Shown here: one piece after another, positions 13,657 to 26,500 of the stretch
Numbering within the stretch: the first letter of the stretch is position 1
How the letters are laid out: the number at the start of each line of letters is the position of its first letter
Assembly: GCF_021155765.1 (NCBI RefSeq)
Contig: NC_060112.1
Location: 6,448,001 to 6,512,000, forward strand
DNA: 64,000 bases
Direction of reading: 5' to 3'
From: Diprion similis
Taxonomy: Eukaryota; Arthropoda; Insecta; Hymenoptera; Diprionidae
Translations under genes and position numbers: made by a program
Notes under the pieces: generated by a model
Told to the model about the DNA's origin: nothing
Databases searched by the model: none
Seen by the model: the letters and a program-made list of their open reading frames with translations, nothing else

Positions 13657-15883
13657 CTACCAGTAAATTAGAGTGTGTATCGATTTACCGGGAATACTGA
13701 ACTCAATCGCCCCCTTCGTGATATCCGACACGGAAATAATCCTCTCGGAATCATGCCTGTTGGGAATAGAGAAAGAGAGATGAAATCAGTGAAAAACAAG
13801 TAGAAAAGTAAGGAGACAGAGCATGCAGGGATGATCATAAGCCTGACAAATATTCCTTTGAGAAAGAACTGCGTGTAGCGAAGAGTCAAACGGACGTCCG
13901 ATTGGTTCAAACTTACGTATTCAAAAATACAATCGCCGTTGAGTTGTCGGGTCTCCGAAAAGCCACCGTTTTTATTTCAAATGGTCCCTCGTTTGATGTA
14001 CCAATTCTTACGCTGCCGGGAGGGACGTATCTGATCGACAACGAATGCTGGGTCTTATTATCCGTACGGAACTGCGCATACTTATATATGTAGCAGCCGC
14101 CTGAGGGTGGCTTGAAAAACGCTTGATTGAACTCACTTTGAAAAATGGCCTAGTGTATAGAAGGTGGGCTGCTTGTAGAATTCTCCCGCTGAAGCATTCA
14201 CGATCACACCAGCTCCCATAAAATTTCGATTCCAGTTGGGACCGCCGCGCTCATCCAACGCCATGTTCCAATCCAGCCATGAGACAACCCAGCGATTTAA
14301 TGTGTCGATGATGCTGAGTGCGAACTGCTCGGCTCTGTACCAAGAGCCCAAATCTTCATCGTAGTCTGTGAGGTACGAAAACGAGTGACAATATCTGAGA
14401 GAAACAAGGGAGAAAGGAACATACCTGGACACGACTCGGTGTAAATGATAAATTTCTCCGGAAACATATGATGGGTGTCGTCCAGTCTGTCCGCCGAGTA
14501 AGAGTGGTCCAGATACCAATGCACGCCTGTTCCTGCGAATAGTTTTCGCGTCGCAGAGTCGTTCATGAAAACCTGTGGCCATTCAGGAAGCAGGTGCCTC
14601 ATCCCGTCAACCAATATAATATCGATGTTATCGAAGCCAGTCTTCTTGAGTACAGGCACGAGGAAATTGACTACCCAATCACGCTGCTCCTCCGCCGTCC
14701 ATTCCATTGAGTTTATGGGAAGGGCACCAAAAGCATTCAACGGTTCATTCTGAGGGGTCAAGGCCCAGAAGTTGAGACCCTGGTCTTGGTATTCCTTGAA
14801 GAACCTGCGGAAGTCGAGGTGTCGCATTTACCCGGCATCGACAGAAGTTTCAGGGAAAAACTTACTTTGCGAAATAGAAGGCCCACGTGTACCAGTATTT
14901 ACGTTTCAGACTATTAGAGCCTATCCATGTTGGCCGTACTTTCATCCATGGCGATGGGCTCCAAGGCGAAGCGAGCAGGTTGATGGGGCGCTTGCTGAGC
15001 CCCATTGCTCTCCGGATAAACGGGATCTGAGATTTTTATTCAAACAATCTTAGGATTCATCCGACCAAGATGTAGTATCTTCTTAAGAGAAACTGATTGT
15101 ACCTTGTAGCGGTAGTCTTCCTCAGCGAGTGCAAAGTACTCGAGAAGGGTGTCATTCTCGACCATTGCGTAGCTGTAAGGCCTGGTGGAAAAGTCAGTGC
15201 CCGCCATTGGAACCCGGATTATCGTGTACTCCAGCCCATCCTCGGAAAAGTATGACCTGATCAAAATAATTGACGATCAGCTGTCGATCCAAGGAATCGC
15301 TCGGAGTCTTCAAAGTACCTCATAAACTCGTTTTGAGCCGCTTTGGGCAAGGAATTTACGTTTATTCCAGTAGCGTCTGTTGCAGCAGCACCAAAGCCAA
15401 AAATATCTTGATATGTCACAGAGGGATCGACTGTGATACTTGCGTCAGGTTTGATACCTAAACGAAAGATTCAGTCAGGTCTGGACATGCCTTACACCCG
15501 CACAATAGAGTATCGACTTACCCGGAGCAGCGTCAGACCTTCTGAAGCGCCCCGACGAAATGCTGAATCTCAGACCGTCTTTGCTCGTCGAAATTAGTAC
15601 ATACGATCTGAAACTACCAGAGGGCCTTGATATTCGTGGTGCATCGTCACAGTACGTCGAATTGCACACGCAATAGGTGCTGCTCCAGTTTGACACCCTG
15701 GTCGGCATCCTTGGAGAACATTCTCGAAATTTCAAGTCATCGCAGAACGATGGTTGTTGCAGTGCTAAAGAAGCAAAGCTTACGTGTTGAATATGATACA
15801 TAATATTGAACAGGTTTGTGTGAAAGAGTGTGAATTAAAAACATACCTGACAGCAGACATACGAGCAGAACCGTTCTCCACAT
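13657..15883 (-). CDS. GBA1: Lysosomal acid glucosylceramidase (GH30, GBA1 homologue)
   Basis: Nine exons on -: 15883-15847, 15764-15522, 15457-15319, 15256-15103, 15026-14866, 14804-14425, 14365-14137, 14030-13917 and 13756-13657. They join in phase to 519 codons (518 aa; human 536). It cleaves glucose from glucosylceramide in lysosomes. Seen: signal peptide MWRTVLLVCLLSA, Cys-rich N-terminal part with CVCNSTYC, FGFGAAATDA, ASPWSPSPWMK, then NEP with the acid/base glutamate (about E265) and YTES with the nucleophile glutamate (about E368). The terminal beta-domain ends in SIHTLIYW. All catalytic elements are present, so it should be active. The first ATG upstream (15900) is out of frame; the ATG at 15883 leads straight into the signal peptide. 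A TATA box lies 56 nt upstream of the start. Confidence 0.96.
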
Positions 15884-15938
15884 TTTGTCCTTACTGCCAT
15901 GCGCAATTGTGTCATCTTGAAGGAAAGGCAGTGCAGCT

Positions 15939-15950
15939 TATATATATATA
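15939..15950 (-). promoter_or_regulatory. TATA box of the glucosylceramidase gene
   Basis: TATATATATAAG on the - strand lies 56-67 nt before the GBA start codon. This spacing would put the transcription start near 15910 with a short 5' UTR. A simple TA repeat is the alternative reading. Confidence 0.5.
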
Positions 15951-17085
15951 CACTCAGAAGCATTGCCATTGAAGTAGTCAACTATTTTTTTTTACAGTAA
16001 TTATCATTTTTATCAAATGCTGTTATCGTTGCGATAGACCTTCGTGTGAACACATACTAGGTGAACGGCCATGGTTGCTACGCATGATCAGGTAGCCCTA
16101 CTTGCGGATGCACTACAAACTAGTGCGACCCAATTACACTCGAACCACTTATCATACTTTCATCATCTCTTTGTGATCGAAGTGATATGATGGGCCCACG
16201 TAGATAGGAAGCCAAATTGCCATTCTTCATAAAAGTTTTCAACGTGGATCATGAACATGGTAAATTATCTTGGTCGGTATGAGATCAGATACTTGACTAA
16301 ATAAATAGAATAAATGATTTCTACGATCAAGTACTTGTCCTCAAGGCTGTAAAACAGACTTTCGATGCATTCTTTCGCTGTGAATGATCAAATATTTAAA
16401 TTGTGGAATTGAAAGTAAATACATCTAGTAATAAAACCTATTGCTTTCAAATGACTAACGCATTACACTAATTGCTTTTCCTCCGTCATTGACCTAATTG
16501 TTAATAGTTATTCAACCTAAGCGGAATGAAATTAAAAACGCAGTTCAGTGTAGGTAAAGATTAGAAAAATAATGACATTAATGATTATTTTTGCACAATT
16601 TGAAATGACATGAAACACATGTTCGAAACATTAGGCTCTTCATTATTTATTGACTGTTTTCATTCGACATTGAACAATAGAAACTATCCGATTGTGAGTG
16701 CGATTTTAATCACGGAAAAACGTCAATACGGGACGCGCAGGATGACCAGCATGGCAGCTTGAAGTGCATTTTCTGCCAATATTTGTTCTCTCTGAAAGAC
16801 AATAACTTCCGTTGTCACTGATTAGATACGTGACTACAGCGACAGTTCATTGCAAGTAGTTCCTATTGCATTTTGTATGCATAACTGTCACTATGCTAAT
16901 AGCCCCCACTAACTCACTTCACTACTCAAAATAAAAGTAATTGAAACGACATTTATCGCACAGGATTTTCGCGTCGAAAAAAAAATATTGTAACAAATCA
17001 CATATCGACATCGGAAAATTAGTTGAGCCCTGTACGAATTCGGATAAGGATTAACGGGAACCGATATCGCTATGTGGGTATAATA

Positions 17086-17130
17086 CATAATAACAATAAC
17101 AACAACAATAATAATAATAATAATGATAAC
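17086..17130. repeat. (AAT/AAC)n microsatellite
   Basis: Imperfect trinucleotide run of AAT and AAC units. In one frame it creates a spurious poly-Asn reading. Confidence 0.85.
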
Positions 17131-18036
17131 GACGTTGTTATAAAGAGAAGAGATAAATCGGCTTGCAAATGCGCTCTGCTGAACGAAACTCATCTCACAA
17201 GCATCAATACTTGCAAGATTAATGTTATACCATTTCGCCAACTTTTCAAGAGGTCATTCTGTATAACTGATTTCCTTAAGAAGTTCTTGCGCAACATCGA
17301 TACTGTTCATAATAAACCTCTTGAAGAGGCTACATCCGTATTTGAAAAAGGCTCAATACCTTTGGTAAACATGTGTTAGACAAGTCTTCTCGACAATATC
17401 GCAGTATATTATCAATTTTTCGTCCATGTCGTAAGGATCAAAATTACGACGGTTGATAAATATTTTTGACATTCTGAACCTTTTTGAAGAGCATCAAACT
17501 TTGTCAACCAAAAAAAAAGATCAACGGAGAATGCTCCTGAATGATCGGTTGAGTATGTGCAAATGGGAAGTGTCAAAATTACCAAATCTACAGTCTAATA
17601 TCACTGTGGATAAATGAACACTTGTCTAAAAGATTGGTGGGCTTATACTACTAATATAAATAGTATTTGTGTTATCCTGATTATCTCATTGTATCCAAAG
17701 ACCTGTTTTCCTGTTGAGTTGAAAATCTGTAACTATATGCTACGTAACACGGTTCCGCGTCCTGGAAGGACGTAAGGGCGAGGCGAGGTGAGGCTAGTCA
17801 AAACAAGGAACGCTATAAATTTTGTTGAAAAATATTGCGGCCACGTTCGGAAAATTTGTTTTCGTGTGTTACTTTCATCGGATGACCCTGGAAGCAGCGA
17901 GTGGATGGGTGTACGCGGGTCGGAGCACCCTTGTCATCGAGCACGGAACCAGGACCAGCGTTCCAGGCTGAGACGTATTATTTCCTGAGAAGTAGAGAAA
18001 GAAGGAAGCGGATTATAAGCCCGGAGGCAGAAGTGG

Positions 18037-18067
<31 letters not shown>

Positions 18068-18070
18068 AGG
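18037..18070. repeat. (GA)n microsatellite in a CpG-rich stretch
   Basis: About ten GA units inside the GC-rich segment at 17.9-18.3 kb. GA runs near insect promoters can bind GAGA-type factors; that role here is inference. Confidence 0.7.
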
Positions 18071-21000
18071 AAGGGTGGTGGAGAGGGGAGGAAAACGGAA
18101 GGAGCAAAAAGGATCCGTGTATTTTTCCTGGCCGTAGACACCGTCGCGTCGCGTAGCGTAAACGGAAGACGCGCGGTTCTCTCGTGCAATGGTCCAGCAG
18201 CCGGTGAGGCTGCGCGGAAAAATCGATACGGAGAAACCAAGACTGTACGGCCCAAGCCGCGGCTGCGGGTGGCGGGTGAAACAGTCACCATCGAACCGGT
18301 GCCCGAAACACACCGCGTTTCGCGTCCCCGTTCGGCCCAGAGGCGGGCATTTCGAATTTCGGCTACGCGCGCAATTCTTTATGATTATATTTTCCCGTCA
18401 CCCCAAACTGGCGATGCGCTAAGCGGATGTTAACCACCAGTGAATGTCTTCGGTAAAGGGAAACAACACAATCGATCTCGGCTGTGAATTCTGTAGTTAG
18501 TACGACGTATTTGATGCCCCATGACAGGCTTTGTGCGGATTTTGAACGGTACCGGAAGCTCGTAATCATCCATTGAGCGAACTGTTTTCCGAGGATCATA
18601 CTTGAGAGCGTATTTTTTCTGCTTCTCCTGAAAGTTTGCGCAACGCGCTGCAAACGTGAGTATGCGCTTGTCTGCGTGCAGGCGCCCTGCGCCTGTGTGT
18701 ATGCGACTTTGCATACACAACTGTGCGCACGGTGTACAGTGGGTAATTTAATGGAACGTGCCGGATAATAGTAGAGTCGTCGAGTCGAGGAGATGGAATT
18801 GCCTAAGTGCGCGGTGGTGGCGGCAACGGCGAAGAGGGGATCGGAATTTGGTCTGGCGAATTATGCTGATCCGCGGATAATCGCGTACCCGTTGGATGCG
18901 ACTCACACATACGGAATTTTATTTTCTTTAAACCGCGTGTCCAACCATCTTTGCACCGCGATATGAATTATTCATCAAAACTACGACACGTTTTCAGATC
19001 TTAGCTCATCGCGTGTACATCGTGCCGCGTAGAAGTAAATTTTTCATCTCGTTCACGGGCCCCGTAGAGTGCAGCTAATTCTTATTATTCTAGTTTACAT
19101 AGTTACAAATCCAGTGCAATAAATGAACAGGAGATCGAGGAATCAGTTGGTAGGTGAGAAATGGTTGACTAGTGAATTGAAATTTGAAAAATTTTAAGCA
19201 CGCATGATGAATATGATTAATAAAATCATTCCGACAAATTTGTGGGACGCGGAGTACAATGAAAACGATTTCCGAGTGTAAAAGAAGCGAACAATAAAAA
19301 ATAGAAAATAAATTTCATCAACAAATTTCTGTCATCACTCTACCCAAATGTGGGGCCCTTAAAGTGATGAACGTGGTCAGGTCTGCAGGACCGATGGAAG
19401 TGTGGGAGAAACAGAGTCAGACCACTGAGGTAAGATATCTGCGCATTTCCTTCTCTCGCTGTCTGCTTTTCTCTCACCTCTCTCTGTCTCTCCCTCTCTC
19501 TCTTGGTTTCTATTTCTGTCGCGCTCTCCATTGAACCTTGCAAAGCCACCTAAAATTTGATTCGTTTTCCACTGGGTGTTTGATTTAAGTTCGTTTCTCT
19601 TATTTTTCTTCTCCCCGTTTTTGTCGTCTGTGACTCTCAGTCCGGAAAATTGCCGCGTATGGTATCAGATAATACATTATCCCTTTGGTGCGAGACGGCA
19701 ACAACTGAAAGAGGAACAGGGAGAGAAAAAATGGGGAGGAAAAGAAGAGTTTTCACTGTATTCATGTAACTTTAATCGGTCTCACGCTTGCTTGAACCCT
19801 TCCCTGATTTTTAATTCGGCCTAGGGGCTACGCCGTTTAACGCGATTTGTCGTGTTACTCTGCTCTACACAAGTATACGCTCTCTACCTGTACGCAGACG
19901 TAATATGTACACTTGTACTTACACTCTCTCTACACCTGTACGTATATACGTATGTACACATAAAACTGCGAGCAAAATTCCGTAACAAATCCATAACCCT
20001 CACGCTGCTTCGACGCGTTAACTTTTTCTTCCATGCTGTTTTTTTCGCCAATATTTTTCATGTCCCTTCATGTTTGCGTTTCATTGAACCGCAGGGAACA
20101 ACACAGTTATAAGGATATGTTACACCTGTACATATGTGAGATGGGTATGAAATATTGAAAATGACGAAGTTGTAAGTGAGAAAGAAAAACTGAAAGAAAA
20201 AAGAAGACACGACGCGTGACGGGAGTCTTAGTAAGAGGAAGACTGGATACCCGGGACTTGTTGACGGAAGTTTGAGAGGAACGAGATAAGATAAATGTAC
20301 ACCTTCTCCGGATAAATGTAAATCCCGCGGATATTTAAATACTTGGTCTTCACTTCGCGTGGTTTTTCCTCTTTTATCCCCATTTTCGGCAAAAACGTAT
20401 ACTTAATCTCGGATACACGCCTAAGGTTAGGGAATTAGTCGAGTAGGGGGGACGGCGGGAAGTAGGCCGCTCTTAATCCGACGTGTTTTATGTACCTAGG
20501 TGCGAGAGAGCACTTGAGCACTGCGGCGACGGTAAAGGAAATGAATGAAAGGAAGTTTGAGGGGACCTTCGAACGTCCATAAATGCGATCCCCGGAGGCC
20601 GCATTGCAGAGTATATCAAACGATCTGTGTACAAGGCTGGAAAAAAATGTAGCGTTCCCTTTTTTGCAATTATATCAAATCCCAGAGCTTTTTAGCCAGT
20701 GAAAAACCGCGCACGTTGTGTAACATAATACCTTTCTGCATTAATTCGCTCATTTCGGCAGTAGCAAATCCAAGAAAAATGTGGAGGTGAAAGATGACGA
20801 TATTTGACACAAGCTTCAAAATGGCTTTAACGTTATCGCTATGGCCGCCGTTTACTCGCTTCGATTGTGATTTTCGCTCTTGAACCATTTCTAGGGTAAA
20901 AAAATTGCTAGGCTATATTTGGGAAAAATCTTGACGAAGGCAAGAACGGCACATCATGATTGCGTCATCAATCAAAGTCTGAGAGCCATTAGGATTGAGG

Positions 21001-23557
21001 TTGCGAAATTCAACGATTACTTAACGAGTGGAAAAGGTTGATGCTTAGTCAGACCTGGCACTCATGGTGAACATTCCTCTCCGTAACTCGAAATTTTTGA
21101 AATCTAGTAAATCCCGCGTATCGTTTATACCAACATTGCAAAGCAATCTGCCATTTCGGATCAAGAATGATGCAAAGTAAATTGTCACAGCTTTTCGAGT
21201 CAGCCCAAGTGGGCAGCTCCAGTTACCCATAAGAAACATCACAGGCGTAACAATCCGCAAAGGGTCCAGTTAAGACTGAGAAAGGTACTCGGCACCCCAG
21301 CTGCCACTCGAATCACTTACATCTAGAGCACTGCCGAGTCCTGCAGGGTGAGAGAAGCTTTGTGTACGCGGTGAATACCGAGCTTTTTAAATTGACCTTT
21401 CCCTTGTGAAAGGTACTCGACGGTACTTCTGGTCATCTCGCGAGGTTCGCGAAGCGTTATCATTACCATTATCATTATTACTGCCCCACCACCATGTCGG
21501 CGGGAGCAGATGCGTATCGAAATATCAGAATTTGCCGGACGGGGACAGGAGCTCCGCTGCCTTCAGGTGGGTATGGATATTGCACGGTTATACGCCGCGC
21601 TCTTTGTCTGCGCAGAACGCAACGCGCTGTGATCTAACCCTGTCGAGAAGCCGGGTCGCGGGGATCGGGTCATGAATTATTATCGGCTATACAGAGTGCT
21701 CAGTGTTCACCAATGGAGCTGGGGGAAGGAGCCGATGAATGCAGGGTGAACAAAAATGAAAGATAAAAATTACAAAGAGGGAACGCTGCGGGGGAGGGGG
21801 AATAAAGAATAAAGAAAAATTTGAATGGAATGACGAAGCGAGAGAAGGGGTGGTTGTACACCGACGGCGCTGAATGCAAAAATGTCCTCAAAGGTGGAAC
21901 TCGAGGGAGAGAAAAAAGACATGAAACTTGGGGTGACCTGCGAGGCCCTCCGGCGAAACCGCACGATGCAAAGGACCCTGCGGGAAGAGTAATCGACCGC
22001 CAAACACCATTCGACGACTTAGCATGGTCAACGAGGCTACAGCAACCATAGGGACGCTCGCCTAGCTCCTTCACTTCCGGGGTCTTGGATATTACGTCGG
22101 TCTATACGTCGGCTGGTTTATCGGCTACACCCGGTACATCGTACCTAGAACCCTTCTACCCTGCCTACCCTAATATCCTCCCACATGTTAAAAGTGAGGT
22201 CAACAGCCCTTTTACGCTTGAATACGTGTTTATACTTTTGAACCCTCGATATCAAAGCACCGGATCTCGTTTCGTTCGATTTTATCAGTGTATCAAATTT
22301 CATTAATTTAAATAAATTTGATACCTTTTGTAACGACACATCTGAGGTTCAAAATCGAATGGCAGTTGACTCCATCCATCATTATATATATCTCATTCCT
22401 CCGAACAATGCTGATTCCAACACTGGGTTGTATTGTTTTTGGGATTGTAACCGAGTGGAGGAGTGGATGAGCAGAAAAAAAATGAGTTTCGGCAACTGGG
22501 ACAGCCAAGTAATGGATCTATTTCCGTCTAACGGGTTATCGAAAGTCAATAAGTTCCACTTTGACTGTATTCTTAGCCCTGGTACTACGGGGAGTTCAGC
22601 ATCAAACTGGGTTCGATATTAGAGGCATTGGAAAGGTTCGCGTCTGGCATATTAACTGGTCAGCTGAATGCACGAGCAGCCTGACCTTTCGTTAAACTCG
22701 TTAGAGCAAAACGTCAATCATCAATTGCCCGATTTCTGCGCATTGCAAATTGACCATCGCCGATTCAACCACTCACTGAAACTGCAGAACGATAATGTAA
22801 AATTCGATCCCACGTCATGTTTTTTCAGTGTATCGCACATGGCTCGATGCACCAGATTGTCCAGGTCTTGAACGTTGCTTTTAAAATGGCTCAGATATGG
22901 TGGAGCCGTTGGGGTAACATGGTGAACTGCCAGTGTGGCACGATGATAAAATATTTGGTCAGGTGCCGTCTCTACCCCTGCAGCACTAAAACCGTACCCT
23001 CGATGATTGACCACTTGCACGCTTCTGGGTCGTTGTCGCCATCACAGATACCGGAATTCACGGAATCTACACGCGCCTCGATGCGAGCGGCAGTTTATAA
23101 TACTTCAAACTCCACCGGGTACGTATATCTATACACATTATTATAGTTTTTCATGACTATTTTGTACCGCGTATCAAGGCAAACTGTCACTCTTCGTCTC
23201 GGTTATCATTTTCCGGACTTTTATAATGCGGTGGTTCACCGTGGTTGGGGTGGAATTTTTCACCGAAAAACGTTGGTCCAAGACCGAACGCAGCTGGACA
23301 CTGTGAAATTCGAGCAGTAGACGAATAGAAATACGAATTTCCCGACGCACAAAGGGAAACGCTTTGGAATAAAAAAAAAAAAATACTAGCCTTTGATTAT
23401 TTTAACATTGCTAAAGATCATTTTTGTAGAGACTTGATCTGGAACTGGTTTTGCAATGTTGTGACTGTCTCCATAAAGCTCGGATCTCATGTTCTGGGTT
23501 TCATAAAATCCCCTGGATTTTCCAGAAAGCGGTACCGATCGGATATCGTCGATCTTG

Positions 23558-26500
23558 ATGAGTAAAATGAATCGTCGAGAAGACCCGGCCCTGCGTCAGC
23601 ATCGGAGTCGCCTGATGCAACTGGTCGAGGTGACGAACATCAGACCAGGCCGCGGAAACGGAAAGCGTCGCGGTCAGCGAGGCGTCCAGGGTTCGAGTCC
23701 CAGGTTGGCTAATCATTGTGTCTATCTTGAGTACTTGATCATAGCTTGCTGCCGCGATCAGGGAACAGCTTAGAGATCGATAGGGACTAGCGTTGGAACG
23801 CGATCAGTGGTGGAGAGATGAGTAAACGCGAGAAGTAAGCCGGTAGGAAGTTGCGGAGATCAGTCGTCCGTAACCGGATCTCTCCGCCTTTTCAGCAATG
23901 GTGGCGGAGGAGGTAGAGTCACGCTGCAAGACATCGTCAGGAGCGATCCAGGCTACACGTCAAACATAGAGCACCTCGTTTTCCCTGAGCGGAAGAACAG
24001 CAACCCGAATCTGGTCCCGGGTGGCTCTCCACCCTCCAAGCCAAAGGGCGGCCAATCTTCCTCGGGCATGTCACGATTGGCGGAGGTTTTTGTACGTCAT
24101 TATGCCCGTGGGTCCTCGCAGGATTCGAACCTGGCTACTCGCAAGAACCAAGTGAATCATGTAAGTCTCAAAACTGCAACACCTGTTTTCGGGCTTGAGG
24201 ACGAATGGGAGGAGAGAAAGAAAACAACGTTCGAAAATTCTCCAATAGCGTTATCCGCACCGATGACCGCGAATCTTTAGCACCATCTTTTACGGAATCA
24301 ACTCAACTTGAACGTGGATTCGTAGCTTCAACTTTTTTCTTCTGCGAATTTAACATTATCCATGAATTGGGGGTACGAATTTACCCCTCAGTTGAGGGTT
24401 TTTTCCGCAAGGGATTTTATGCAATAAAAATGAGTCCGAACTAATTCGAAAAGCACAAACTAAGATATCAACGATTTGAGAAAAGGTTTTATCATTAGAA
24501 TATTGAAATTTAATTAATTCTGGTATTTGTGATCAGATTCTAATGTTTTTGATGTCATTTCGTTTATCATAGAGATCTAAAGAAACTGGTTGAAGAATCA
24601 TTAACAAAGTTAATTGGTGTAAGTTGTTCTAGGCTTTATTTCTGGCATATTGAGTCAATGCAATGCAAAAAATCTGGTGAAACATGTCCTTTGAAATGAA
24701 ATAAGGCCCTGTCAGGGTAATGCATTTTTTGCCTCCAGATGTGAGAGACAGCGTCACATTTTCATCCCCATCCTGACTTTCGATTTAGATTGCGAGTCCC
24801 GTTCATCCTTAATATTCCCGATATTTCCGGTTCCAGAGTTCATCCCTCGATGACGCCGGGAACGCCGGAAGCGCCAGGCAGCCTCCGACCTCCGGCACCT
24901 CAAACCCACCTCGAGGACCCAACGGGGACCGGCGGTGGCTTCAGAACCAGGCGGCTCAGCCGGCTTGGCAGTTATCTTCGGATCTCGAGGGGGCGGGTCG
25001 GGGGGAGAGTGGTGGGCCTGCTAAGGCCCCTCGGCGTCTCAGTCCCTCCGTGGACCCCGCCGAGCATTCGGCTCCAGCAACCGCACCGCGTTCCTCGGAC
25101 AGGTAAACGCGACCGATCAAGATTCGCGTCGTTTTCGTTTCTGTTGAAAAACAGCGGTTTTTTCTCGGGGCGCAATCTCGAGTGCAGTGCGTCTGTGTGA
25201 AAGGAAATTCGATGAAATTATCAGCAAGAAATGCTTCGTGCTGGATAATGTTATTGTGAAAGAAATGGGGCGTGCATCACTCTGGCCCCGGAATCATGGA
25301 TTGATGCTTGCAGTCTGCTGCTTGCCAGTTTTATAAAACCCTTCTGTTTCTGGAATATTTACAAAATGTCATCGAGGAGGTAAATTACCTATTTTACGCT
25401 CATCTTCAGGGTGTTGATGAAACATTCTTTTCTCCGTCCCAATAAATTTTTTCCCAATTCAAATCCAACGTACTTCCGTAAAAGTTTCTTAAAACTCCTT
25501 AAAATTCCTGAAAAAAAATTGTTTTCTTTCGCTTCTTCATACCGATTTTTCTCTCGGATCGGCGATCAGATGGGATGACCGAAGCGTCGCGTCAGTTGTG
25601 TGGCCGCCTTGAGCGCAGGAATGAAGGCGGCCGCCTTCGGCCAGGCCACAACTATATTTGGAGTTGGTTAGCTGTGTCGTCGATCCCCACCTATGACGAC
25701 CTTGCCAGGGTCTTCGGCTCTGAAATTTTTGGTACCTCAATTATTCGTGAAATAATTATCCCCACCGATGTCGGTGGGATATCAATGCTTCTAAGGATAC
25801 AAGGCTCGTGTAGTGGTCGTTGTAGCCTTTTAGTTGTTTTTATTAATGTCAAGATCCTTCGGAGAGATAGTGTAACAGATATTTTAATCCATTCTACTTT
25901 CCTTATCCGGATTTCTGCACACCACACGCCGCCGCTTCGAGGGTACCGGTCTTATAATTAACCTGATCAATCTTGTGGAATACAAATTCATTGCCAGTCA
26001 AGTTGTCATTAGCAGTTTTTGGAGAAGTTCAAGTATGTTATTTGATAATTAATTTTTTTTTAATCAATCTTATTAATAATTACGGTTCAGACATCAGAAA
26101 TTATAATTATATCGGTTTCTAATTATCGTTTTGAAATGAAGAATAAATGTGACCATTTTTCATTGCATTATGAAGGTACTGCTCGTTGCTGATTAAATTT
26201 GAAAAATAATAGCTTTCTTCAGGGTATTTCATTCTGAATTGCAGCAATTTATTGCTACCTCCCCCTTTTTTATATGCGCGATCAGTTAAATGTCAATATC
26301 ATAGCGACACGCCGCAATACTGTCGGAGTAAAATGTCTTCTACGGACGTCGACACGCGGTTATGATCGTTACGCCTTAGAACAACTGCTTTTACTTCCAG
26401 TTCTCTGATCTCGATCATAATATATCTATACATGTGTATATAAGATAACTCGTGGGCTCCGGAAGGCACAACTCATTGACTTCGCTGACTCTGGCCTAAT

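Larger units (their letters stand above)
15960..23525. other. Long stretch without a supported coding exon
   Basis: No open frame here resembles a known family. From 15.96 to 17.7 kb it is AT-rich. From about 17.75 to 19.0 kb it is CpG-rich with a GA microsatellite, and a strong donor-like string (GTGAGTATG) starts at 18656. That stretch is the best candidate for the promoter and a non-coding first exon of the Rho GEF gene, because that gene's first visible coding exon (from 23526) is preceded by an acceptor-like TTTTCCAG. A further donor-like CAG/GTGGGTATG occurs near 21567. None of these is proven. Confidence 0.4.

Noticed and set aside
18363-18720. Minus-strand frames of 96 codons in the GC-rich 18-kb region
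   Set aside because: No motif or conserved pattern; probably chance openness in GC-rich promoter-like sequence.
23612-23710. tRNA-like A box (TGGTCGAGGTG) and B box (GGTTCGAGTCC) on +
   Set aside because: The boxes are about 70 nt apart, the acceptor stem has mismatches, the T stem has one, and no proper anticodon arm forms. The same bases fit a coding exon in phase with the Rho GEF.
24790-25200. 136-codon frame starting at 24790
   Set aside because: It is a shadow of the exon 24837-25102. The frame in phase at both splice sites is a different one.
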